64,000 bases of DNA from Sipunculus nudus. Taxonomy: Eukaryota > Annelida > Sipuncula > Golfingiida > Sipunculidae. Positions 8,752 through 18,848 of this stretch are shown one piece after another. The stretch is from assembly GCA_026874595.1 (NCBI GenBank), contig JAPPUL010000076.1, positions 498,001-562,000 of the forward strand, read 5' to 3'. Both the position numbers and the translations under genes were made by a program. The notes under the pieces are model-generated. The model did no database searches. It had not been told where the DNA came from and saw only the letters and a program-made list of their open reading frames with translations. The first letter of the stretch is position 1; the number at the start of each line of letters is the position of its first letter.

Positions 8752-8884
8752 TAAGAAAATCAATATATTTATTAAATAAATTTAAAATATGTAGGATAAC
8801 GGTAAAAAGAGGGTTACTATTAATAGTAGTATTTTTTGAAAAAAAGTGTCATAAAAAGTTATATAAAACCGACAATGAGTAGTT

Positions 8885-10147
8885 ATGGAAAAAAGAATTA
8901 AAGCAAGATTTAATTACTTTAAATTGCCAAGTATAATTTTGATGTTATGTTTAGTCTTACAAGTAGAGTATGCAGATGCTAGAAGTAAGTCTTCCATAGG
9001 GACTAAAAAAGTTAAGAAGAAAATAACATTAAACTGGCTTAAATTTCCAACAGAAACACTACTTTATTGGAATGTAAAAAAAGCCGATAAACCAAACTAT
9101 CTAAGACTTGAGCCTAGGTGGAAAAATAAAAATAAGGGAACTAAGCCAAAGAAGATATTTGGCTTGATGTCTAAGAAATCAAAAAGCTATAAACTAGCGG
9201 TAGAGAAGCTATTACAGATTTTGGTATACAAGGAGATGTATGCTTATGTAACACTTGCAAATTTTGGAAATGATGAAGAGCGTGGAAAGGAAGCGATACA
9301 ATATGCTAAAGACAGTGGTATGGATATAATATATTCTATGGGCTCAGAAACGGCATCATTGCTTTATAGGCTATATAGAGGAGTAGATAAGATACCTGTG
9401 GTAGCAGCGATATGCAAAGATCCAGTGTTGCTTGGGCAAACAAAAGATTACAAAAGCGGTACGGGTACAAATATAGCCTTTACGTCGTTAAATGTCCCTC
9501 TGGACATAAAGTTAAACTATCTTAAGCAACTGATGCCAAATTTGAAAAATATAGGCTTAATGTATGATAGTAGCCATAAACAGGTTATGCAGGTGGAAGT
9601 TATACCGGCTAAGCATGAATTTAAGAAGCGAGGAATCCGAGTATACGATATAGCGGTAGAAAGTCGTGAAGGGGCGTCAAAGATATTGGAAGAGAAGATC
9701 CCACAGGTTGTAAATGAGATGTGGCAAAGTGATCCGTTATTCAAAAACAGTATATTTTGGATAACAAGTAGTACAGCGATATTTTCAAATATAAAGGTAA
9801 TAAGCAAAGTCTCAGGCCAGGTTCCGGTACTAAGCTCAATACCAAATGTGGTATCAGAAGGAGATGCGAGTGCGGTATTAGGAATAGGGGTTGACAGACG
9901 ACATAATGCACATATTGCAAGTCTTTATGTAGTAAAGATATTAACGGGAGAGGCAAAAGCGGGAGATTTGCCAGTTGGAGTAGTAACGCCTCCGGATATA
10001 GCAATTAATTTCAGGGTAGCTTCAAGAATATCTCTTAAAATACCGTTTAGATTTTTTGAGAGCGCATCATTTATATATGATTATGAAGGTAAGGTAGTGC
10101 GAGCATTTGGGCAGAGGGTAAATAAAGATAAAGAAGGTAGTTCGTAA
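8885..10147 (+). CDS. periplasmic ABC-type substrate-binding protein (PF04392-like)
   Basis: A 420-aa exported protein: basic N-terminus, hydrophobic segment ~14-31 and an AXA-like ADA. The body has the two-lobe layout of the ABC_sub_bind family: KIFGLMSKK at the start of lobe 1, DIIYSMGSETASLLY, IPVVAAICKDPV, NIGLMYDSSHK and PVLSSIPNVV. Family members bind diverse small ligands, often aromatic amino acids. No permease or ATPase gene follows. The next gene, 140 bp downstream, is a sensor-MFS fusion, so this protein may feed a signalling or secondary transport system. No clear Shine-Dalgarno is visible. Confidence 0.8.
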   Translation: MEKRIKARFNYFKLPSIILMLCLVLQVEYADARSKSSIGTKKVKKKITLNWLKFPTETLLYWNVKKADKPNYLRLEPRWKNKNKGTKPKKIFGLMSKKSKSYKLAVEKLLQILVYKEMYAYVTLANFGNDEERGKEAIQYAKDSGMDIIYSMGSETASLLYRLYRGVDKIPVVAAICKDPVLLGQTKDYKSGTGTNIAFTSLNVPLDIKLNYLKQLMPNLKNIGLMYDSSHKQVMQVEVIPAKHEFKKRGIRVYDIAVESREGASKILEEKIPQVVNEMWQSDPLFKNSIFWITSSTAIFSNIKVISKVSGQVPVLSSIPNVVSEGDASAVLGIGVDRRHNAHIASLYVVKILTGEAKAGDLPVGVVTPPDIAINFRVASRISLKIPFRFFESASFIYDYEGKVVRAFGQRVNKDKEGSS

Positions 10148-10287
10148 TTACTGGGGAAAAGACCCCTCTTAAAAAAAACAATAGAGTGCATAAAATATAT
10201 ACTTAGAGCTATGTCAGAGCAAGCCTATATAAAAAGACAAGCTGTAAGAAAAAGTAGAAAGTAGATAGTAAAGTAAGACAAAATAAT

Positions 10288-12864
10288 ATGCTAAAGAAGT
10301 TACGGGCGATAGTCATAAACCTTCCAACAATAATAGTATTCATGCTAAACTTGTTGCTATTCACCTATATAGGTTACGGAGAGGCAAGTAGAACCTATTT
10401 AAACTTCCAACTAAGCAAAATGATAACGCAAGCAGATATAATAAGGCTTGAATTTGAACCTCATATACAAGCAGGCTTGCCCTTGGTGCAATTTAGCGGA
10501 TTTCAAGGTTTAAGTGGTCAACTTTTGGCGTCAGACAAGACCCTAGAAAACATACAGATCATAAACTCAAGAGGAGAGCGAATATTTTTAAACTATGGAT
10601 ATGAGCTAACGCCAAGAGAATTTGACACTAACGTATTGTCAAGAGAATATAGCCAGATAAAGATAGACCGTTTTAAGGATTCAAAAGCAAAAATAGAGCG
10701 TTCAGATATAAGCTATAGAGTGATAGTACCTCTTGAGAGTAAATTTGGGGATGAAGGTGCTATATTACTTGAATCACTTAGTGCAGATTTACTGTATGAG
10801 AAGGATAGGAGGTATAATTTTGTATTTTATGCATTAATACTTTTCTCACTGGTCTTTATAATATTTAATGTATTATATGACTTATTTTTTGCACGTTTAG
10901 CCTTTAGAGATAGATTGGTACAATATTTATACTTAGTAAGCTTTGTGCTAATGTTAATAATAATAGGCATGACGGTATTTTACATTTACGAAGAAGGCGT
11001 GCAAGCTCAAACCAAAGCGTTATCAAACTCGATAGTCCAAAGATTTAATTCTATATTAGAACTTGGGATAGACCTAGACGACATACGCGGAGTAAACGAC
11101 GTAATAAGCGACTACAAAGCCCAAAATCCTGATATAAGACGAATAACGCTAACAAAGAACAATAAATTTGTCTACCATACAAAAGAAGAGTTGATAGGAA
11201 CAAGCTATCAGAAATTAAAAAACACATATGAATACCAAACATATCTATCCTCGGGGACTAAACAGGGTATAACGTTAATATTGTCAGTAGACATACCAAT
11301 TAACGTTGTGCTTAATGTAGTATTAGTAAATGCAAAGAACTTTCTGGTATTATTTTTAGCCTGCGGCTTAATAGCGTTAATTTTCTTAAAAGCAGGAACA
11401 AGTTTCATAAATTTATTTGATAGTGAAAACAGAAGGCGAGTTAGTAATGAGGTGGAGGATGGAGGGGTTTTATTATCGGAAGAAGATTCTATATTAGAAG
11501 CTGAATTTTATGAAGAGCTTGAGGCGGAGGAGAGCGTTGAGGAGTATCGGATAGGACTTGATTTAATAAAGCCTGTATATTTTCTAATGGTATTTGTAAA
11601 TGCGCTTTCAATATCATTTTTGCCAAAGCTTGTGACAGAAATACTAAGCACAACGAATTCAAGTTTGGCCTCGGCGTCATTACCGTTCACCGTATTTTAT
11701 ATATTATTTGCAGCAGTCTTACTCCCTGCAGGACAGTATGCAGAGCGAGGTAGTTTAAGGAATCTGATGGGAGTTGGGTTTGTATTTGAGCTTATAGGAC
11801 TTAGCATATTGATAGCGACAAATAACTATTGGTTATTTGTGCTTGGGCGAGCGTGTTCTGGTGTTGGGCAGGGCTTGTTATTAATAGGCTTACAATCTTA
11901 TTTACTAGTTATAGTTCCGCAGGAAAGGCGTACTGAGGCGGCAAGTGTAAAGGTATTTGGTAGGAATGCAGCTTTAATTGCGGGGGCATCGATAGGGGCC
12001 TTATTGTATTCCTATATAGATTACAGGACAGTATTTATAATAGGAGTCTTGCTTGGAGCAATTAGTTTAATATACTTAAAGTTTTTGATACCAGAGGTGC
12101 ACAGTGGGGGGAGTAGAAGATCACGAGATAAAAGTTTTCGAGTAATATTGGGGAATGTAGGGTCAGTATTTAAGGATCTAGATTTTGTAAGTACGTTTAT
12201 CTTGATAGGTCTTTTGGGCAAGATGAGTGTAACGGGAGTTGTTATGTTTGCAATGCCTCTTTTATTAGAGAGGTATGGCTTTGCCCCTGAGGATATAGGA
12301 CAGGCACTAATGATCTATTATACTTCATCATTGATAACAAATCATTTTGTATCAAGACTTGTAAGAAAGCTTGGCGGGACAGGTATCGTACTATTCATAA
12401 GTACATTAATAGGTGGAGTTGGGATGGTGTTATTTGGGTTTATCGGAGTTAACGTAGCGTTTAAAGGATTAGAGATTGAGTGGCTTAGTTATATAATGGT
12501 AGTTGGAGAGCATATAAATAATTTTATAGAAGGTAGTAGTATAAGTAATCTTTCATCGTATGTAATACTGTTTTGTATATTTCTAACTGGGATATCAAAT
12601 GGTCTGCTAACGGCACCAATAATAACTCGTATAAGCAATACAAAAGTAGCTTTAAAAAAGGGATACAAAGCGATAACAGCGACCTATACATTTCTTGAAC
12701 GTGGAGGACATGTGCTAGGCCCTATGTTTGTAAGTTACTTATTATTCTTAACAAATGATAGTCAGATAGCCATAAGTATATTTGGAGTACTAACCTTGCT
12801 GCTTGGTTTGCTATACATAGTGTTTGCTCTTATAAATAAGGTAAAAAATAAGACAAAAAGATGA
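10288..12864 (+). CDS. double periplasmic sensor domain - MFS transporter fusion
   Basis: This 858-aa inner-membrane protein has three parts. A membrane segment (~10-30), an extracytoplasmic domain (~31-175) and a second membrane segment (~178-200) come first. Then another helix (~213-233), a second extracytoplasmic domain (~234-345) and a helix (~350-370) follow. After an acidic linker (~385-425) comes a 12-helix major facilitator (~430-855) with LLPAGQYAERGSLRNLMG-type loop 2-3 and GRACSGVGQGLL. The sensor parts resemble Cache-type modules in layout. Most likely it acts with the upstream binding protein. Ligand unknown. Confidence 0.75.
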   Translation: MLKKLRAIVINLPTIIVFMLNLLLFTYIGYGEASRTYLNFQLSKMITQADIIRLEFEPHIQAGLPLVQFSGFQGLSGQLLASDKTLENIQIINSRGERIFLNYGYELTPREFDTNVLSREYSQIKIDRFKDSKAKIERSDISYRVIVPLESKFGDEGAILLESLSADLLYEKDRRYNFVFYALILFSLVFIIFNVLYDLFFARLAFRDRLVQYLYLVSFVLMLIIIGMTVFYIYEEGVQAQTKALSNSIVQRFNSILELGIDLDDIRGVNDVISDYKAQNPDIRRITLTKNNKFVYHTKEELIGTSYQKLKNTYEYQTYLSSGTKQGITLILSVDIPINVVLNVVLVNAKNFLVLFLACGLIALIFLKAGTSFINLFDSENRRRVSNEVEDGGVLLSEEDSILEAEFYEELEAEESVEEYRIGLDLIKPVYFLMVFVNALSISFLPKLVTEILSTTNSSLASASLPFTVFYILFAAVLLPAGQYAERGSLRNLMGVGFVFELIGLSILIATNNYWLFVLGRACSGVGQGLLLIGLQSYLLVIVPQERRTEAASVKVFGRNAALIAGASIGALLYSYIDYRTVFIIGVLLGAISLIYLKFLIPEVHSGGSRRSRDKSFRVILGNVGSVFKDLDFVSTFILIGLLGKMSVTGVVMFAMPLLLERYGFAPEDIGQALMIYYTSSLITNHFVSRLVRKLGGTGIVLFISTLIGGVGMVLFGFIGVNVAFKGLEIEWLSYIMVVGEHINNFIEGSSISNLSSYVILFCIFLTGISNGLLTAPIITRISNTKVALKKGYKAITATYTFLERGGHVLGPMFVSYLLFLTNDSQIAISIFGVLTLLLGLLYIVFALINKVKNKTKR

Positions 12865-13101
12865 TATATATTAAAATTAACTTACCATAAAATGCAAAAA
12901 CAATACAAAAATCCTACCATAAGCAAAAACAGTGTATAAAAATTAAACATAAAACAAAAAAGTTTGAAGCTAAAAAAATTGCTATAACGGCTATGAGCAA
13001 AAGAGTATATTTCGGTAGTGGATATTAAAAGTAACATATAAAATCTTATAAAACTCATGTTAGATTAGGTAAGTAAAAAGAGATAATTAAAGGGGGATAA
13101 A

Positions 13102-14613
13102 ATGCCAAAGAAGCACAAGGTAGTAGTATATTCATCAAAAGAGGGGATAAGCAAGGAGGACCAGCTGGCTTTTAAGCTAGCAAAACTTTCGGTGGATAAA
13201 ACGGTTTTAGAAGAAGATGTAAAAGAGATGCTTATAAATCGGATAATAGACAATGCATCAGTAGCAATAGCAGCGGCAAACCGCGGACCTGTAGTAACAG
13301 CACGTTCCCAAGCATTATGTCATCCAATGGCGGGTGGAGCAAAGATATTTGGAGTAAATGATAAGAGTTATGACCCAGCATGGGCGGCATGGGCTAATGG
13401 TACAGCAGTTAGAGAGCTTGATATGCATGATACGTTTTTGGCAGCAGACTATTCCCATCCAGCAGATAATATTCCTCCAATACTTGCCGTAGCACAACAT
13501 AAAGGACTTGATGGAAAATCTTTATTACAAGGTATAAATACGGGATATGAGATACAGGTTAGTTTGGTTAAGGCAATATGCCTTCATAAACATAAGATAG
13601 ATCATATAGCACACTTGTGTCCGTCGGTCGCGGGAGGACTTGGAACATTGCTTGGCCTTGATGTTGAAGAGGTATATCAATCTATCCAACAGGCTTTACA
13701 TGTATCTTGTACAACGCGTCAGTCTAGGAAAGGAACCATATCAAGTTGGAAGGCATTTGCCCCGGCTCATGCTGGCAAGTTGGGCATTGAGGCAGTAGAT
13801 AGGTGTATGAGGGGAGAGGGTGCGCCATCGCCTATATATGAGGGTGAGGACAGCGTACTCGCGTGGATTTTGGATGGACCTGATAGTGAATATTATATAG
13901 ATTTGGTTGAGCCAGGAGAGCCAAAGCGTTCTATAATGGAGACATATACGAAAGAGCATTCAGCAGAATATCAGTCACAGGCACTAATAGACCTTGCGTT
14001 TAGTATGAGAAAGGAAATAACTAACTTTGAAGATATTGAGGAAGTAATTATCTACACAAGTCATCATACGCATTATGTAATAGGTAGCGGGTCGGGAGAC
14101 CCTCAAAAGTACGACCCAAAGACGACTCGTGAAACATTAGATCACAGCATTTCATATATATTTGCAGTAGCGCTTGAGGATGGAAGATGGCATCATGTTG
14201 ATAGCTACACTAAAGAGCGAGCAAATCGTCCTGAGACAGTCCGTCTTTGGCAGAAGGTAAAAACAGAGGAAGAACCATACTGGACAAAGCTGTATCATGA
14301 TCCAGACCCAAATAAGAAAGCTTTTGGAGGACGGGTTCAGATAAAGTTTAAGAATGGTAAAGTGTTAACAGATAGTCTTTTAAGAGCAAATGCACATCCT
14401 GCAGGGAAAAAGCCATTTGTACGAGAAGATTACATAAGGAAATTTGACATAATGACAGAGGGAATAATAGAGAAGGGGGAGCGAGATAGGTTTATAAACT
14501 TAGTAGAGCGTCTTCCTAATTTGGGAGCAGATGAGGTAAGACAACTTAATGTGGTATTGCCAGACGGCAAGCTTAAGGTGAATAATAAAGGAGGTGTATA
14601 TAATGTTATTTAA
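13102..14613 (+). CDS. prpD: 2-methylcitrate dehydratase
   Basis: A MmgE/PrpD-family enzyme of 503 aa, close to the PrpD norm (~480), dehydrating 2-methylcitrate in propionate oxidation. Landmarks are VTARSQALCHPMAGGAKIFG, VRELDMHDTFLAADYSHPADN and SHHTHYVIGSGSGDP. The ATG has GGGGG at 13092-13096, 5 nt upstream. The 3' end contains the prpB ribosome binding site and overlaps prpB by 11 bp, so the two are translationally coupled. A 237-bp leader precedes it. Confidence 0.93.
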   Translation: MPKKHKVVVYSSKEGISKEDQLAFKLAKLSVDKTVLEEDVKEMLINRIIDNASVAIAAANRGPVVTARSQALCHPMAGGAKIFGVNDKSYDPAWAAWANGTAVRELDMHDTFLAADYSHPADNIPPILAVAQHKGLDGKSLLQGINTGYEIQVSLVKAICLHKHKIDHIAHLCPSVAGGLGTLLGLDVEEVYQSIQQALHVSCTTRQSRKGTISSWKAFAPAHAGKLGIEAVDRCMRGEGAPSPIYEGEDSVLAWILDGPDSEYYIDLVEPGEPKRSIMETYTKEHSAEYQSQALIDLAFSMRKEITNFEDIEEVIIYTSHHTHYVIGSGSGDPQKYDPKTTRETLDHSISYIFAVALEDGRWHHVDSYTKERANRPETVRLWQKVKTEEEPYWTKLYHDPDPNKKAFGGRVQIKFKNGKVLTDSLLRANAHPAGKKPFVREDYIRKFDIMTEGIIEKGERDRFINLVERLPNLGADEVRQLNVVLPDGKLKVNNKGGVYNVI

Positions 14614-15505
14614 AGAAAAGGATGCAAAAGCTCGCCGAGCGATGCTTAGAAAGGCTTTAGGAACGGGCAAACTGCTTAGGTTTCCAGGGTCATTTTCACC
14701 GTTAGTGTCTATGTTAATCGAGAAGATGTCATTTGACGGAATATATATATCAGGAGCGGTGTTGTCGAATGATTTAGGCTGGCCGGATATAGGACTTACG
14801 ACATTAAGCGAGGTAAGCAGTCGGGGAGGTGCAATTGCGCGGGTTACGAGTTTGCCTTCTATAATAGATATAGATACAGGATTTGGAGAGACAATGAACG
14901 TGGCAAGAACGATACTTGAGATGGAGGCCAGTGGACTTAGTGGTTGCCATATGGAGGACCAACAAAACCCAAAACGGTGTGGACATTTAGATAATAAGGT
15001 TTTGGTGGATGTTGATGATATGGTAAAGAAGATAAGGTCGGCAGTGCTTGCGCGTCGAGACCCGAATTTCTTATTAATAGCAAGGACAGATGCCCGAGGA
15101 GTTTTAGGTCTTGAAGAAGCGATTAAAAGAGCAAATGCATATGTAGATGCAGGAGCTGATATGATTTTCCCTGAGGCGTTAAAGGACATAAAGGAGTTTG
15201 AAACATTCCGTAAGCATGTAAAGGCGCCACTACTTGCAAACATGACAGAATTTGGCAAGTCGCCACTACTTAGTTATTCCGAGCTTAACGACCTTGGGTA
15301 TAGCATAGTAATATATCCCGTAACGCTCCTTCGAACAGCGATGAAATCAGTAGAAGACGCTCTTAATGTAATAAAGGAAGCAGGGACGCAAGAAGCTATA
15401 CTTGATAATATGCAAAACAGGGCACAGTTATACGATTTATTGTCATATAAAGAGTACAATACATTTGATAATAGTTTATATGATTTTACATTAAATCAAA
15501 AATAA
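14603..15505 (+). CDS. prpB: 2-methylisocitrate lyase
   Basis: PrpB splits methylisocitrate into pyruvate and succinate. The 300-aa protein has the isocitrate-lyase superfamily signature NPKRCGH with catalytic Cys, IDIDTGFGE and LIARTDARG. I choose the ATG at 14603, because AAAGGAGGTG at 14587-14596 lies just before it. The in-frame GTG at 14594 is inside that ribosome binding site. Directly coupled to prpD. Confidence 0.93.
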   Translation: MLFKEKDAKARRAMLRKALGTGKLLRFPGSFSPLVSMLIEKMSFDGIYISGAVLSNDLGWPDIGLTTLSEVSSRGGAIARVTSLPSIIDIDTGFGETMNVARTILEMEASGLSGCHMEDQQNPKRCGHLDNKVLVDVDDMVKKIRSAVLARRDPNFLLIARTDARGVLGLEEAIKRANAYVDAGADMIFPEALKDIKEFETFRKHVKAPLLANMTEFGKSPLLSYSELNDLGYSIVIYPVTLLRTAMKSVEDALNVIKEAGTQEAILDNMQNRAQLYDLLSYKEYNTFDNSLYDFTLNQK

Positions 15506-15558
15506 CTTACAAATAATATATTACAAAGAGCAAATATTTCTATTTCTTTTTAACTCTC

Positions 15559-17460
15559 TTATTTACCGTTGGCATAACCAATAGAAACCAAAGAGTGTTT
15601 TATTTCGTCCAAAATGGTTGGGTCGTCGATGGTCGATGGCACTCTATAAGGTTTTGAGTCTGCAATGCTTCTCATAACAGAACGAAGTATTTTGCCAGAA
15701 CGTGTTTTTGGGAGTCTTTTTACAATAAGACATTGTTTGAAACTAGCAACAGGTCCAATTTGTTCTCTTACAAGGCCAATAAGTTCTTCTTTTATAAGCT
15801 TTTGTTCTTTGGTAACGCCTGATTTTAATGTTACAAAGCCAATAGGCAGTTGATTTTTCAATTGGTCATAAACGCCAATAACAGCACATTCGGCAACATC
15901 TTTATGAGAAGCGATTACCTCTTCAAGACTGCCAGTTGAAAGGTTATGCCCTGCAACAATAATAACATCATCAATTCTCCCCATGATAAAAACATAGCCA
16001 TCCTTATCGATATATCCCCCATCACCGGTTAAATAGTATCCCGAATACGTAGACAGGTACTCTTTTAGATAACGTTCGTCATTTTGCCACAAGGATAATA
16101 GTGTGCCTGGTGGAAGCGGTAGTTTTATAGTAACAGCGCCCTCAGCTCCTCGTTGGCACTCATTCCCCTGACTATCCATAATCTCAACCTTAAAGCCAGG
16201 TACAGGATAGCTTGACGAACCTGCTTTTTGCTCAAACTCTTCTATGCCCATACAAGTTGAAACAATAGGCCAACCTGTTTCGGTTTGCCACCAATGGTCA
16301 AGGACGGGCACATCAAGCAAATCCTTTATCCATTTATAAGTTGGCGGATCAAGCCTTTCTCCCGCAAGAAAAAGATATTTAAAATGGGGTATATTATACT
16401 TTTTCATGTAATTCCCCTCAGGGTCAGCTTGCTTTATGGCTCTAATTGCAGTTGGAGCTGTAAATAAAACCTTTACCTTATGCTCTTCTATTACCCTGAA
16501 AAATGCTCCCGCATCAGGCGTTCCAATTGGTTTGCCTTCGTATAATACGCTTGTACAACCATAAAGCAAAGGTGCATATATTATGTATGAGTGTCCAACA
16601 ACCCATCCAACATCTGAGGCCGCCCAAAAAACGTCTCCCGGCGACACTCCATAAATATATTGCATAGACCACTTTAGTGCAACAGCGTGTCCTGCATTAT
16701 CTCGCACTATTCCTTTTGGTATTCCGGTCGTGCCTGATGTGTATAGTATATATAGCGGGTCGCTGCCTTTTACACTAACGCAATCTGCTTTCTTTGCGTC
16801 TTTTATAAAGTCGTTCCAATCTATGTCAATATCTTTATTTAGCTTTGCCTGACATTGCTCACGTTGAAAGACTATCACTTTAGAAGGCTTGTGAGATGCT
16901 TGTTTTATAGCAGCATCAATAAGGGGTTTGTACTCGACAATCTTTTGTACTTCAATGCCGCATGAGGCAGATACTATAATCTTTGGTTTGGCATCGTCTA
17001 TTCGAACCGCAAGCTCATGAGAGGCAAAACCTCCAAATACTACAGAATGTATAGCTCCAATCCGGGCACAAGCATAGACTGCAATAAGCGTTTGAGGTAT
17101 CATTGGCATATAAATTAATACCCTATCTCCTTTTTTAACTCCATTCTTTATAAGGCCTCCGGCAAAAATACTAACCTTTAAAAGCAACTCCTCATACGTT
17201 ATCTTCTCTATAGTCTTTGTAACAGGGCTATCGTATATTATGGCATTTTGCCTCGCTTTACCATTTTCAACGTGATAGTCAAGTGCGTTATAGCATGTAT
17301 TAATCTCTCCATCAGCAAACCACCTGTAAAATGGTTTTTTAGTATCGTCAAGCACTTTTGTATATTTGGAAAACCAGCTTATATTTTGTGCCGCATCGGC
17401 CCAGAAGGCTTGTGGGTCATCTATTGATTTATTGTAAGCTTCTTTGTAGCTTTTGTACAT
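15559..17460 (-). CDS. prpE: propionyl-CoA synthetase
   Basis: An AMP-forming acyl-CoA synthetase (633 aa) that activates propionate. The P-loop is YTSGTTGIPKGIV; the segment GKPIGTPDAGAFFRV is typical of PrpE rather than Acs. HWWQTETGW and the C-terminal KTRSGKILR, with its regulatory catalytic Lys, are present. AGGAG precedes the ATG by 9 nt. It converges on prpB and diverges from prpC, so prpE is controlled from the 266-bp prpE-prpC intergenic region. Confidence 0.92.
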   Translation of the reverse strand: MYKSYKEAYNKSIDDPQAFWADAAQNISWFSKYTKVLDDTKKPFYRWFADGEINTCYNALDYHVENGKARQNAIIYDSPVTKTIEKITYEELLLKVSIFAGGLIKNGVKKGDRVLIYMPMIPQTLIAVYACARIGAIHSVVFGGFASHELAVRIDDAKPKIIVSASCGIEVQKIVEYKPLIDAAIKQASHKPSKVIVFQREQCQAKLNKDIDIDWNDFIKDAKKADCVSVKGSDPLYILYTSGTTGIPKGIVRDNAGHAVALKWSMQYIYGVSPGDVFWAASDVGWVVGHSYIIYAPLLYGCTSVLYEGKPIGTPDAGAFFRVIEEHKVKVLFTAPTAIRAIKQADPEGNYMKKYNIPHFKYLFLAGERLDPPTYKWIKDLLDVPVLDHWWQTETGWPIVSTCMGIEEFEQKAGSSSYPVPGFKVEIMDSQGNECQRGAEGAVTIKLPLPPGTLLSLWQNDERYLKEYLSTYSGYYLTGDGGYIDKDGYVFIMGRIDDVIIVAGHNLSTGSLEEVIASHKDVAECAVIGVYDQLKNQLPIGFVTLKSGVTKEQKLIKEELIGLVREQIGPVASFKQCLIVKRLPKTRSGKILRSVMRSIADSKPYRVPSTIDDPTILDEIKHSLVSIGYANGK

Positions 17461-17726
17461 AAGTTTATACTCCTAAATTATATTATTAAAAAAGGCTTTG
17501 TAATAAATGTAAAGAATTTATTTTATTGAGGCGTTGTAGCTTTAGATTTTTGCTTTAGTAAATAAGCTTTTTTATTGATTTTTATCTATTATTTATTACA
17601 AATATTTATTGCAAAGGTGCACTTTGGTTATAGATGGGAGTTTGATATCTTTTTAGGAAGAGAATGTTAAGGATAGAATTACAAATACTAAAATAAATAA
17701 AATAGTATGTTAGGAGAAAATAGTTT
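17461..17726. promoter_or_regulatory. divergent prpE/prpC control region with near-palindrome
   Basis: The two transcripts must start in this 266-bp segment. It holds CAAAGGTGCACTTTG at 17612-17626: a GTGCAC core with CAAA/TTTG arms and one extra G, a plausible operator. AGGAG at 17712-17716 serves prpC. No propionate regulator gene lies in the window. Confidence 0.35.
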
Positions 17727-18848
17727 ATGGAACATAAAATAGCAAATAAGGGTCTTGAGGGGGTTGTGGTTGAGGATTCAAGTATATCTAAAGTCATGCC
17801 AGATATAAACTCTTTGGTTTATTATGGCTATCCTGTACAATCTCTTGCAAAGGAGTGCTCTTTTGAGGAGGTTGCTTATTTACTTTTAAATGGAGATTTA
17901 CCTAATGAAAGAGAGCTTAAGACTTTTAAGGAGACAGAAAAGTCTAATCGACATATATCAGATAACCTTACAAATTTAATTAGCGTGTTTGACAATAAAG
18001 CCCATCCTATGGATACGCTGCGTACAGCAGTAAGTTATCTTGGGATAGAGGATAGGGATGTATCTAACTATGCAAAGAATTACGATATATCGTGTCGATT
18101 ATTTGCTAAAATACCTATAATAGTTGCTTATGATTATAGAATCCGTGCGGGTAAGGAGATTATAAAGCCTCGTCTTGATTTATCTTTCATAGAGAATTTC
18201 TTTTACATGTGTTTTGGGAAAGTGCCAGATAAGGGAGTTTTAAAGGCTTTTGACGTATCTATGATACTTTATGCAGAACATACATTTAATGCATCGACGT
18301 TTACAAGCCGCGTGGTGATATCGTCTTTGTCAGATATATATGGAGCGGTTGTGGCGGCAATAGCATCACTTAAGGGACCTTTGCATGGGGGAGCTAATGA
18401 GGCTGTTATGCATATGATGAAAGAAATAGATAATCCGGACATGGCAAGAGATTGGATGTTAGATGCACTTGCTACGGGTAAAAAGGTTATGGGATTTGGA
18501 CATAGGGTATATAAGAGTGGAGATTCTCGTGTACCGACTATGAAAAAGTACATGTTAAGCATGAGTGCGATTATAGAAGAAGACAGATGGGCACGTATGT
18601 ATGAGATATTGGCAAAGACTATGTTTGACAAAAAAGGCATACATCCTAATCTAGATTTCCCAACGGGGCCTACGTATTACATGATGGGTTTTGCAATTGA
18701 GACGTTTACCCCTATTTTTGTTATAAGTAGGATAACAGGCTGGACAGCGCATATTATAGAACAGCTTAAAGATAATCGTCTAATAAGACCACTTAGTAAT
18801 TATGTAGGTCCAAGCGAGCGTCAACCTATTCCTATATCAAAAAGATAA
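17727..18848 (+). CDS. prpC: 2-methylcitrate synthase
   Basis: A citrate-synthase-family enzyme (373 aa) that condenses propionyl-CoA with oxaloacetate. Substrate histidines lie in GPLHGGANEAV and GFGHRVYKSGDSRVP; the short dimer-type length and the neighbours prpB, prpD and prpE favour methylcitrate over citrate synthase. A dual role is possible, as no other citrate synthase is visible. Its last ~15 codons belong to a block that is repeated twice downstream. Confidence 0.88.
   Translation: MEHKIANKGLEGVVVEDSSISKVMPDINSLVYYGYPVQSLAKECSFEEVAYLLLNGDLPNERELKTFKETEKSNRHISDNLTNLISVFDNKAHPMDTLRTAVSYLGIEDRDVSNYAKNYDISCRLFAKIPIIVAYDYRIRAGKEIIKPRLDLSFIENFFYMCFGKVPDKGVLKAFDVSMILYAEHTFNASTFTSRVVISSLSDIYGAVVAAIASLKGPLHGGANEAVMHMMKEIDNPDMARDWMLDALATGKKVMGFGHRVYKSGDSRVPTMKKYMLSMSAIIEEDRWARMYEILAKTMFDKKGIHPNLDFPTGPTYYMMGFAIETFTPIFVISRITGWTAHIIEQLKDNRLIRPLSNYVGPSERQPIPISKR

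Noticed and set aside
10148-10257. 36-codon in-frame extension after the stop of the binding-protein gene
   Set aside because: The family ends near the annotated stop. The extension has no ribosome site, and such open runs are expected by chance in AT-rich DNA.
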